Shown in pieces: positions 34,842 through 43,366 of a stretch of 64,000 nucleotides of DNA. Both the position numbers and the translations under genes were made by a program. Numbering within the stretch: the stretch's first letter is position 1; the number at the start of each line of letters is the position of its first letter. Under the pieces are notes generated by a model. The model was not told the DNA's origin. It saw only the letters and a program-made list of their open reading frames with translations, and ran no database searches. Source of the DNA: Pseudarthrobacter chlorophenolicus A6 (GTDB taxonomy: Bacteria > Actinomycetota > Actinomycetes > Actinomycetales > Micrococcaceae); the NCBI RefSeq assembly GCF_000022025.1, contig NC_011886.1, forward strand, positions 1,310,968 to 1,374,967, read 5' to 3'.

Positions 34842-36218
34842 ATGGTTTCCTCACCTGCATCCGTACTCCGGAAGTCGGGGTCGGCGGTGCTGGCCCTTGT
34901 CCTCGTGGCCTGCGGCCTCTGCGCCGGCCTCGTGGCCGCACCGGCCGCCCACGCCGACGACTGGCGCGACAAGCAATACTGGCTCGCCGAATCCGGCATC
35001 ACCAAGGCCTGGGAGGTCTCCAAGGGCGCCGGCGTCAAAGTGGCTGTCATCGACAGCGGCGTGGACGCGCAGCACCCGGACCTCAAAGGCGCTGTGGTGG
35101 GAGGCTACGACGCCTCCGGTGCCGGCCAGCCCGACGGGCAGAAGAGCGTCGGCTCCAAGCCCGAACACGGCACCCTCGTAGCCACCATGCTGGCCGGCCG
35201 CGGCCACCAGCCTGCCACCGCCAGCCCTAAGCCGTCGCCCGGTGCTGCCACCCAGGGGCCGGACGGCATCGTGGGTGTGGCCCCGGAGGCTGAGATCCTC
35301 TCCGTCTCCACGTGGCTGGGATCCACCAACCCCTCGGGCAAGAGCGACCAGGACCAGATCCCCGAGGCTGTCCGCTGGGCCGTGGACAACGGCGCCAAGG
35401 TCATCAACATTTCCCTCGGCAGCACCACCCCGCAGTGGCCGCAGAGCTGGGACGCCGCCTTCCTCTACGCCGAACAGAAGGACGTGGTCATCGTGGCAGC
35501 GGCCGGCAACCGCGTGGGTGGCAACATCCAGGTGGGCGCGCCCGCCACCATTCCCGGTGTCTTGACGGTCGCCGGGCTGGACCGCAAGAACACGGCCAGC
35601 GTCGACGCTTCGTCCCAGGGCATCAGCATTGGCGTCGCAGCCCCGGCCGAGGACCTGCTGGGCGGGCTTCCGGGCGGCGGCTATGCCGAATGGGCGGGAA
35701 CGTCCGGCTCCACGCCCATCGTCTCGGGTGTGGCGGCGCTGATCCGGTCCAAATGGCCGTCCATGACCGCTGAGCAGGTCATCAACCGCATTGTCACCAC
35801 CGCCAAGGACGCCGGCGTTCCGGGGAAGGACCCGCTGTACGGCTACGGCATCCTCAACGCCGAGGCCGCGCTCAAGGACGACGTGCCCGAGGCAACCAGC
35901 AACCCGCTGGGCTCGGTGGCCGAATGGATCCGCGTCCACCGCCGCGGCAACCTCGCTACCCCCGCGCCGCTGCCCACCGCCGACGTCCCCAGCGCGGTAC
36001 CCACGCTTCCCGAAGCGACGGTGCCCGCAGCCGAGGCGCCCTCGCAGCGGGACAGCGCGATCAGCGCCGCCGTCGTCATTGGATTCGCGGTGCTGTTCCT
36101 GGCGATCATCGCCGCGGCCGCCGTCCAGTTGACCAGGGCGGCCAGGAACCCTGCACTGGCGCGTGACGATACCGAAACCGGGGTCCTGGACAAGGTGGAT
36201 TCCGAGCGGAAACCGTAG
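34842..36218 (+). CDS. Membrane-anchored S8 serine protease (mycosin-like)
   Basis: Secreted subtilase, 458 residues. Signal peptide about residues 1-38 ending AAHA. The catalytic triad is Asp71 (VIDSGVDAQHPDL), His109 (PEHGTLVATML) and Ser288 (AGTSGSTPIVSG); the oxyanion Asn lies in AAAGNRVGG. A Pro-rich linker and one C-terminal membrane helix (about residues 405-430), then a short charged tail, match type VII-associated mycosins. It starts 4 nt after ppx, so it probably belongs to that operon. No ESX secretion genes are in the window, so a secretion-linked role is unproven. Confidence 0.88.
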   Translation: MVSSPASVLRKSGSAVLALVLVACGLCAGLVAAPAAHADDWRDKQYWLAESGITKAWEVSKGAGVKVAVIDSGVDAQHPDLKGAVVGGYDASGAGQPDGQKSVGSKPEHGTLVATMLAGRGHQPATASPKPSPGAATQGPDGIVGVAPEAEILSVSTWLGSTNPSGKSDQDQIPEAVRWAVDNGAKVINISLGSTTPQWPQSWDAAFLYAEQKDVVIVAAAGNRVGGNIQVGAPATIPGVLTVAGLDRKNTASVDASSQGISIGVAAPAEDLLGGLPGGGYAEWAGTSGSTPIVSGVAALIRSKWPSMTAEQVINRIVTTAKDAGVPGKDPLYGYGILNAEAALKDDVPEATSNPLGSVAEWIRVHRRGNLATPAPLPTADVPSAVPTLPEATVPAAEAPSQRDSAISAAVVIGFAVLFLAIIAAAAVQLTRAARNPALARDDTETGVLDKVDSERKP

Positions 36219-36241
36219 CGTTACGGGTGCCTGACGCAGTT

Positions 36242-36271
36242 AGTGAAGATTTTCACAAACTGGGCTATCCT
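36242..36271 (+). promoter_or_regulatory. CRP/GlxR-type site and -10 box of ndh
   Basis: AGTGA-AGATTT-TCACA (36242-36257) closely matches the CRP/GlxR pattern. It lies just upstream of TATCCT (36266-36271), which ends 7 nt before the ndh ATG, implying a leaderless mRNA. The site would sit around -30, a position suited to repression. Confidence 0.6.
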
Positions 36272-36278
36272 TGAAAGC

Positions 36279-37739
36279 ATGGCAACCACCCCACAGCTCC
36301 AGGACCGTCCCCGGGTGCTCGTCGTCGGCGGCGGGTACGTCGGCCTGTACGTAGCACTCAAATTGCAGAAGAAGATCGCGAATGCAGGTGGCATCGTCAC
36401 CGTCGTTGATCCGCTGCCCTACATGACTTACCAGCCGTTCCTCCCCGAGGTGGCAGGCGGCAACATCGAGGCCCGCCATGCCGTGGTGTCCCACCGCAAG
36501 CACCTCAAGCAGTCCGAACTGATCCAGGGCCGCGTCACCGCTATCGACCACGCCAACCGCACCGCTGTGGTCGCTCCCTCCGACGGTGGCGAGACCTTCG
36601 AGGTTCCGTACTTCGACGTCGTCCTGGCTGCCGGTGCCATCACCCGCACGTTCCCCATCAAGGGCCTCGCGGACAAGGGCATCGGCCTGAAGACCATCGA
36701 GGAAGCCGTTGCCCTGCGCAACAAGGTCCTCGAGCGCATTGAGCTCGGCTCCACCATGACCGATCCTGCTGCCCGGGCGAAGGCCCTCACGTTCGTCGTT
36801 GTCGGCGGCGGTTTCGCAGGCATCGAATGCATCACCGAGATGGAGGACATGGCGCGCGCCGCTGTCCGCAACAACCCCCGGGTCAAGCAGGAGGAAGTCC
36901 GCTTCGTCCTGGTTGAAGCCATGGGCCGTATCATGCCCGAGGTCACGGCATCCCAGGCAGAGTGGGTTGTGGAGCACCTCCGCAGCCGCGGCATTGAGGT
37001 CCTCCTCAACACCTCGCTGGACAGCGCTGAAGGCGCACTGAAGCTCATCAACCTTCCGGACAAGACCCCGGCGCAGGAATTCGAAGCGGACACCCTCGTG
37101 TGGACCGCCGGCGTGCAAGCCAACCCCATGGTCCGCTCCACCGACTTCCCGCTGGAACCCCGCGGTCGCGTCCGCGTCCTCCCGGACCTGCGCATCGGCG
37201 GCGACGAAGGCATCGTCGAGAACGCCTGGGCTGCCGGCGACATCTCCGCCGTTCCGGACCTCACCGGCAAGGGCCTGCCTGACGGTACCTGCGTCCCCAA
37301 CGCCCAGCATGCCCTCCGCCAGGCCAAGCGCCTCGCGAAGAACCTGTGGGCCTCCCGTTGGGACAAGCCGCTGAAGGACTACAAGCACAAGAACCTTGGT
37401 GCTGTGGCCGGTTTCGGCGAGTGGAAGGGCGTTGCCAACATCAACCTGCTGGGCCGCATCGGCCTGAAGGGCCCGCTGGCCTGGCTGGCACACCGCGGTT
37501 ACCACGGCATGGCCATGCCCACGTTCGAGCGCAAGTTCCGTGTGATCCTGAACTGGATCATCGCCTTCTTCGCCGGCCGCGACACCACGCAGCTGCTGGA
37601 CCTGGACAACCCGCGCGGCGCCTTCGTGGCTGCCGCCACCCCGGCACCCAAGCCGGCTGCCGCCCCGGCTCCCGCGGCCCCGGCCGCTGGCTCCTCTGTG
37701 GTGGAGTCCAAGGAACCGGTCGCGGCCCAGGTCAAGTAA
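36279..37739 (+). CDS. ndh: Type II NADH dehydrogenase
   Basis: Single-subunit, non-proton-pumping NADH:quinone oxidoreductase on the inner face of the membrane. FAD-binding VVGGGYVGLYVAL near the start and NADH-binding VVVGGGFAGIE near residue 175 are clear. AAGDISAVPD is the second FAD motif. The C-terminal region has amphipathic and hydrophobic helices for membrane attachment, then an Ala/Pro-rich tail of about 45 residues. I choose ATG 36279, giving 486 residues; the upstream in-frame start would include the regulatory site. A GNRA-loop hairpin follows the gene. Confidence 0.94.
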   Translation: MATTPQLQDRPRVLVVGGGYVGLYVALKLQKKIANAGGIVTVVDPLPYMTYQPFLPEVAGGNIEARHAVVSHRKHLKQSELIQGRVTAIDHANRTAVVAPSDGGETFEVPYFDVVLAAGAITRTFPIKGLADKGIGLKTIEEAVALRNKVLERIELGSTMTDPAARAKALTFVVVGGGFAGIECITEMEDMARAAVRNNPRVKQEEVRFVLVEAMGRIMPEVTASQAEWVVEHLRSRGIEVLLNTSLDSAEGALKLINLPDKTPAQEFEADTLVWTAGVQANPMVRSTDFPLEPRGRVRVLPDLRIGGDEGIVENAWAAGDISAVPDLTGKGLPDGTCVPNAQHALRQAKRLAKNLWASRWDKPLKDYKHKNLGAVAGFGEWKGVANINLLGRIGLKGPLAWLAHRGYHGMAMPTFERKFRVILNWIIAFFAGRDTTQLLDLDNPRGAFVAAATPAPKPAAAPAPAAPAAGSSVVESKEPVAAQVK

Positions 37740-37761
37740 CCGGCTTCGCGCCACAAGCACG

Positions 37762-37795
37762 ACGGCGGCTGTCCCCGAAAGGGGGCGGCCGCCGT
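37762..37795 (+). terminator. Hairpin with GAAA loop after ndh
   Basis: The 15-nt arms 37762-37776 and 37781-37795 pair with two G-U wobbles around a GAAA tetraloop. A short TTG follows. It separates ndh from the GNAT gene. Confidence 0.65.
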
Positions 37796-37838
37796 TTGCA
37801 TTGTGCGGCCCGCCGCGCCCGCCTCCTAGACTGGCCTC

Positions 37839-38783
37839 ATGACCGGCGAAAAGAACTTCCAGTCCCTGTTGGCGGGGATGCGTCCCGTCCAGCGCGACGG
37901 CGAGTACGTCTACGTCCTCTGGCCCCATGGCAGGCCCCTGGAAGGCCACATCGAGGCGGCCGTCCGCGAGGCCGAAGGGCTGACTGCCGTCCTGCCCCGC
38001 GCGGAGGCCGACCGGCTGGGCCTTGCCTACGACTTCGTGGCTGCGTGGATCACGCTCGAGATCCACTCGGCGCTGGAAGCCGTGGGCCTCACCGCGGCGG
38101 TGGCAAGGGCCCTGACGGACGCCGGCATCAGCTGCAACGTCCTGGCGGGGTTCCTTCACGACCACCTCCTGGTCCCTGCAGCCGACGCGCAGCGGGCCCT
38201 GCAGGTGTTGGCCGATCTGTCCGCTGAAAGCCGGGATATGCCCCGTCCCGGCCTGCAGCTGCGCACCGAAACCCCCGCGGACCGGGACGCCATCCTGGCG
38301 CTGACCGCCGAAGCTTTCGCCGTCTCCCCGGCAACCGGGCTTCCTGCGGAAGGGGAACCCGTCGAAGTGAAGATCCTGCGGGCCCTCTTCGACGCTGACG
38401 AATACCTTCCGGAACTCAGCGTGGTGGCGGTGCTGGAAGGCGAGGTGGTGGGCCACGTCATCAGCACCCGGGGGTGGGTGGGCAGCCATGGGCTGCTCGG
38501 ACTGGGACCGATCAGCGTGACACCCAGGCTTCAGCGCCAGGGCATCGGATCAGCCTTGATGGCGGAGACCATTGCCAGGGCCAACGCTGCGGGGGAGAGC
38601 GGGATCGCGCTCCTCGGCAGCACCGAGTACTACCCCCGGTTCGGATTCGTCCCGTCGGCGTCCTTCGGCGTGCTGCCGCCGGATGAGGCGTGGGGCGGGC
38701 GCTTCCAGCTCCTGCCGTTGGCGCTGTGGCCGGGCGGGGTGCACGGGACGTTCCGGTACGCCGAACCGTTCGAACGCTTCTGA
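37839..38783 (+). CDS. ACT-domain / GNAT acetyltransferase fusion
   Basis: Two-domain protein of 314 residues. The N-terminal ~130 residues look like an ACT-type ligand-binding domain; GISCNVLAGFLHDHLLVP is typical of the CASTOR-like ACT group, and ITLEIHSALEAVGLTA precedes it. The C-terminal half (residues ~140-314) is a GNAT N-acetyltransferase with the acetyl-CoA loop VTPRLQRQGIGSALM and GSTEYYPRFGF. A plausible idea is amino-acid-sensing acetylation, but no substrate is known. TAGACT (37827-37832) ends 6 nt before ATG, a leaderless layout. Confidence 0.82.
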   Translation: MTGEKNFQSLLAGMRPVQRDGEYVYVLWPHGRPLEGHIEAAVREAEGLTAVLPRAEADRLGLAYDFVAAWITLEIHSALEAVGLTAAVARALTDAGISCNVLAGFLHDHLLVPAADAQRALQVLADLSAESRDMPRPGLQLRTETPADRDAILALTAEAFAVSPATGLPAEGEPVEVKILRALFDADEYLPELSVVAVLEGEVVGHVISTRGWVGSHGLLGLGPISVTPRLQRQGIGSALMAETIARANAAGESGIALLGSTEYYPRFGFVPSASFGVLPPDEAWGGRFQLLPLALWPGGVHGTFRYAEPFERF

Positions 38784-38803
38784 CGGGATACCATTGACCC
38801 GAC

Positions 38804-38877
38804 GCCCCAGTAGCCCAATTGGCAGAGGCATCGGACTTAAAATCCGCGTGTTGTGGGTTCGAGTCCCACCTGGGGTA
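38804..38877 (+). tRNA. tRNA with anticodon UAA (Leu), short variable arm
   Basis: A 74-nt cloverleaf. The acceptor stem GCCCCAG pairs with CTGGGGT (the first pair is G-U). The anticodon stem-loop is TCGGA-CTTAAAA-TCCGC with anticodon TAA. The T arm is GTGGG-TTCGAGT-CCCAC and the discriminator is A. CCA is not encoded. The variable loop is only 5 nt (GTGTT), whereas bacterial leucine tRNAs normally have a long arm. Confidence 0.88.
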
Positions 38878-38982
38878 CGGAGCAGAGGATGCCCGCCCAA
38901 CGGCACCGAATCGAAGGAAGCCGCCCGCACCGCGGGCGGCTTCTGCCGTTTAATTTCGCATATGCAACGACTGTTATAAGGA

Positions 38983-39036
38983 TGTGACCTCAGTCACTTA
39001 TCTTCGCTTGGGATTTGCATTAGCTTGAAGCTAAAT
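38983..39036 (+). promoter_or_regulatory. CRP/GlxR-type site and candidate promoter of the liv binding-protein gene
   Basis: TGTGA-CCTCAG-TCACT (38983-38998) matches the CRP-family pattern. TTGGGA (39008-39013) and CTAAAT (39031-39036), 17 nt apart, form a possible promoter just downstream. A palindrome TAGCTT-G-AAGCTA (39021-39033) overlaps the -10 and could be a second operator. Confidence 0.55.
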
Positions 39037-39054
39037 CAGGAACACCTGATTTTT
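39034..39054 (+). promoter_or_regulatory. Short hairpin with T-run in the liv binding-protein leader
   Basis: AATCAGG (39034-39040) pairs with CCTGATT (39045-39051) around AACA, followed by TTT. It resembles a weak terminator or attenuator about 45 nt before the start codon. Confidence 0.35.
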
Positions 39055-39097
39055 CGCGTCAAAGGCCGTTCGCACCTTTAGATCGAGGAGCTCGTAA

Positions 39098-40452
39098 ATG
39101 ACTTTATTCCCCCAGGCGGGAACCCGCGCTGCCAAGCTGACAGCGCTTGGCATCGGCGTCGCCTTCATGGTGACAGCGTGCGGCGGTTCGTCCACACCCA
39201 CGACGTCCGAGTCCGCTTCCTCCGCATCAGCCGGAGGCATCGCGTGCCCCGCACCGGAACCGGAGGGGGCGCCGCAGCCACGCAGAGCGCGGCGCCGGCA
39301 GCTGTTCCGCCGTCCACCGGCAGCACGGAGACTCCGCTGAAGATCGGCTCGCTGTTGCCCACCACCGGATCCCTGGCCTTCCTCGGCCCGCCCGAAATCG
39401 CCGGTGTGAACCTCGGCATCAAGGAAGTCAACGACGCCGGCGGCGTGCTGGGCAAGCCGGTGGAAGTGATCCACCGCGACTCCGGTGACACCAAGACGGA
39501 CATCGCCACCCAGTCCACCTCCGCATTGCTCGGCCAGGGTGTCAGCGCCATCATCGGCGCCGCGTCCTCGGGCGTGTCCAAGACGGTCATTAACCAGATC
39601 ACCGGTGCCGGCGTTATCCAGTTCTCGCCGGCCAACACGTCCCCGGATTTTACCACCTGGGATGACAAGGGCCTGTACTGGCGCACCGCACCGTCCGATG
39701 TCCTCCAGGGCAAGGTCCTGGGCAACTACATGGCAACGTGTGGCGCCCAGACCGTGGGCATGGTGGTCCTGAATGATGCCTACGGCACCGGCCTGGCCAA
39801 GAACATCAAGGAATCCTTTGAAGCGGCCGGCGGCCAGGTTGTTGCCGAGGAACTCTTCAACGAAGGCGACAGCCAGTTCAGCAGCCAGGTGGACAAGGTC
39901 CTCGCCGCCAAGCCGGACGCTATCGCCCTGATCACCTTCGACCAGGCAAAGAGCATCGTTCCGCTGATGACCGGCAAGGGAGTCAAGCCCACCCAGATGT
40001 TCCTGGTGGACGGCAACACCTCCGACTACAGCAAGGACTTCCAGGCCGGCACCCTGAAGGGCGCCCGGGGCACCATCCCCGGCACGTTCGCGCAGGACGC
40101 CTTCAAGAAGAAGCTCCTCGCCATTGATCCGGCCTTGAAGGACTACAGCTACGCCGGTGAGTCCTACGACGCCGTCAACCTGATTTCCCTGGCCGCGGAA
40201 GCTGCCAAGAGCACCAAGGGTACGGATATCGCCGCGAAGCTGAAGGAAGTCTCGGAGGGCGGCGAGAAGTGCACGTCCTACGCAGCCTGCGTCACGCTGC
40301 TCCGCGAGGGCAAGGACATCGACTACGACGGCCAGTCCGGTCCGGTGACCTTCTCCGACGCCGGTGACCCCACCGAGGCGTACATCGGTATCTACGAGTA
40401 CCAGGACGACAACAAGTACACGGCAGTCAAGGAAGAGTTCGGCAAGCTCTAA
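39098..40452 (+). CDS. Branched-chain amino acid ABC transporter substrate-binding lipoprotein, apparent frameshift
   Basis: LivK-type binding lipoprotein. The signal peptide with lipobox VTAC (lipid Cys28) begins at ATG 39098 in one frame. The mature protein (LKIGSLLPTTGSLAFLGPPE onward, to the stop at 40452) continues in the frame one base back. The switch falls near the G-run 39265-39269: adding one G would join the two parts as ...PEGGAAATQSAAP. The downstream domain is intact and full length, so this is a one-base deletion in the genome, a sequencing error in the homopolymer, or slippage. The gene converges with livHMGF, its likely partners. Confidence 0.85.
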
Positions 40453-40463
40453 CTTTTCCAAGG

Positions 40464-40505
40464 CACAAGGAAGCCCCCGTCCATCCGGACGGGGGCTTCT
40501 TTGTG
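40464..40505. terminator. Bidirectional terminator between liv binding-protein gene and livF
   Basis: Long stem: 40464-40482 pairs with 40487-40505 with one G-U pair and a 4-nt loop. The GC core is GCCCCCGTCC and the outer part pairs CACAAGGAAG with CTTCTTTGTG. The T-rich end on the plus strand and A-rich start make it work both ways. Confidence 0.85.
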
Positions 40506-40518
40506 GTTACGCTGCGGG

Positions 40519-41288
<770 letters not shown>

Positions 41289-41292
<4 letters not shown>

Positions 41293-42392
41293 TGGGTGTC
41301 CCTGTCTGTCCGGTCATTCCCGTCGGTTTCCGTGTCCCTGTTCGCGCGCCTGCCGCGTTGCCCGTCACCGGGGGACTGTTCCCCAGGGCTGGCGGTGCCG
41401 GCCTCGTCCCCGACCACGTCCAGGGAGATGATCCCGGCGTTATCGGTGCCGACGATGGATTCGTCGTCCGCAACGAGTTCGGCAGCGAGCTCCTTGATGC
41501 CCTCTGCGTCACCGAGGTCGACGTCGTGGTGGGCGCCGAGGTAGGCGTCGATGACGGCGGGGTTCTTCATGACCTCCCCGGGCGGGCCTTCGGCCACAAC
41601 CTTGCCCTCCGCCATGACCACTACCCAGTCCGCGATGTGCCGGACCATGTGCATGTCGTGTTCAACGAAGAGGACGGTCATGCCCTCGGCCTTCAGGTTC
41701 TTGATGTGGTCCAGCAGGGACTGTGTCAGTGCCGGGTTGACGCCGGCCATGGGTTCGTCAAGCATCACCAGCTTGGGCCGCACCATGAGGGACCGTGCCA
41801 TCTCCAGGAGCTTGCGCTGTCCGCCGGAGAGCGAAGCGGCGTAGTCGTCCTTTTTGGCGTCGAGTTTGAACTTCTCCAGCAGGACGTCGGCCTGGGCCGT
41901 GATCTCCTTCTCCCGGCCGCCCCAGATGCCCTTGAACAGGGCTTTGGCCAGGCTTTCGCCGGGTTGGTTGGACGCTCCCAGTCGCATGTTCTCCATGACT
42001 GTCAGCTTGCCCATCACCTTGGTGAGCTGGAACGTGCGGACCATGCCCATGCGGGCCACCTTGTAGGGGGAGACCCCGGCGAGGCTGTGGCCCTCAAACT
42101 GCCACTTGCCGGTGTTGGGGGTATCGAAACCGGTCAGCAGGTTGAAGAGGGTGGTCTTGCCGGCACCGTTTGGGCCGATCAGGGCAGTGATCTTGTGCCG
42201 TGGGATCTCCAGGTAGTCCACATCCACGGCGTTGATTCCACCGAAGCTGCGGGTGACGTTCTCCGCCACTACGATGGGATCCCGCTTCTTGCATCCCGGC
42301 GCGGTTTCACCTGCGGCTATGGGGCGGTTGTCGGTCATGTAGTCCGGCGCCGCGGCACCGGACGTTTCAGGGTTTTCATTGTGTATGCTCAC
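41289..42392 (-). CDS. livG: Branched-chain amino acid ABC transporter ATP-binding protein LivG, extended C-terminus
   Basis: Second ATPase of the liv importer. Walker A is GPNGAGKTT, the signature LSGGQRKLLEMARSL, Walker B MLDEPMAGVNP and the switch FVEHDMHMVRHIAD. I place the start at GTG 42392, which overlaps the livM stop as GTGA and gives 367 residues. That is about 80 more than usual: after the normal end (DAYLGAHH) there is a 78-residue Asp/Glu/Gly-rich tail with little predicted structure. The N-terminal ~35 residues before VVAENVTRSFGG are also extra. Confidence 0.92.
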
Positions 42393-43357
42393 GCGAACGC
42401 CAGCTCCTTCTTGTTTCCGAAGACGCCCTGCGGCCTGAAGATCATCAACAGCATCAGGGCCACGCCCACCAGGATGTAGCGCAGCTGCCCGGCCTGGACG
42501 GTGTTCAGCCACGTAACGGCACCGGACTCAATGAGGCCGTACAGGATGCCCTGTGTCAGGGAGAGGACCACCCAGAAGATCATCGCCCCGATGACGGGGC
42601 CGAGGACCGTGCCCAGGCCGCCCAGCAGGAGGCAGGTGTAGAGGAAGAACGTCAGTTCCGTGCCGTAGTTGGCAGGCTGCACGGCACCGCGGGGCAGGGT
42701 GAAGATCATGCCGGCCAGGGCGCCGAGGACGCCGCCGATGACCAGGGCCTGCATTTTGTAGGCGTAGACGTTCTTGCCCAGGGACCGGACGGCGTTTTCG
42801 TCCTCGCGGATGCCCTTCAGCACCCGGCCCCACGGGCTGCGCATCAGCAGCCACACAAGGGTGCAGCAGATGGCCACCAGGGCCCAGCCCACCACGCGGA
42901 TGAAGAAGTCGCGGTTGTTCATGCCGAAGTAGGAACCCTCCGGGAACGGGTTCATGGCGTAGAAGCTGCCTTCAAACGCCGCGAGGCCGTTGGCGGAACC
43001 GGTGACCGCAGTGAGCTGGTTGGTCGTGACGATGTAGCGCACGATTTCCGCGGCGGCGATGGTCACGATGGCCAGATAGTCCGCCCGGAGGCGAAGGGTG
43101 GGGATGCCGAGCAGCAGCGCAAAGACTGCGGAGGCCGCAATGGCGATGAGCAACCCCACGAAGAACGGAACGCCGAAGGTCAGGGTGGAGATCGCGAACC
43201 CGTACGCGCCCACGGCCATGAAGCCGGCCTGGCCGAAGTTCAGCAGGCCCGAATAGCCGAAGTGGACGGCGAGCCCGAGGGCAGCCATGGCATAGGCGGC
43301 CGTGGTGGGGCTGAAGATTTCGCCGGCGGCGCTGGAAAGAATGAAGCCAAAATCCAT
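42389..43357 (-). CDS. livM: Branched-chain amino acid ABC transporter permease LivM
   Basis: Inner-membrane permease of 322 residues with about eight to ten hydrophobic helices. Family blocks are LGLAVHFGYSGLLNFGQAGFMAVG, where the GLLNFGQ loop is characteristic, RADYLAIVTIAAAEIVR, and the EAA-like SPWGRVLKGIREDENAVRSLG loop contacting the ATPases. It starts 9 nt after livH and overlaps livG. With LivH it forms the channel. Confidence 0.94.
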   Translation of the reverse strand: MDFGFILSSAAGEIFSPTTAAYAMAALGLAVHFGYSGLLNFGQAGFMAVGAYGFAISTLTFGVPFFVGLLIAIAASAVFALLLGIPTLRLRADYLAIVTIAAAEIVRYIVTTNQLTAVTGSANGLAAFEGSFYAMNPFPEGSYFGMNNRDFFIRVVGWALVAICCTLVWLLMRSPWGRVLKGIREDENAVRSLGKNVYAYKMQALVIGGVLGALAGMIFTLPRGAVQPANYGTELTFFLYTCLLLGGLGTVLGPVIGAMIFWVVLSLTQGILYGLIESGAVTWLNTVQAGQLRYILVGVALMLLMIFRPQGVFGNKKELAFA

Positions 43358-43366
43358 GTCTGTTTC

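Noticed and set aside
36240..38489. 749-codon minus-strand frame opposite ndh and GNAT
   Set aside because: Antisense to ndh, with low-complexity composition and no motif.
39178..39344. Alternative GTG start for the liv binding protein in the downstream frame
   Set aside because: The resulting N-terminus (MRRFVHTHDVRVRFLRIS) is no signal peptide, whereas the upstream frame encodes a clear lipobox. A frameshift is the better explanation.
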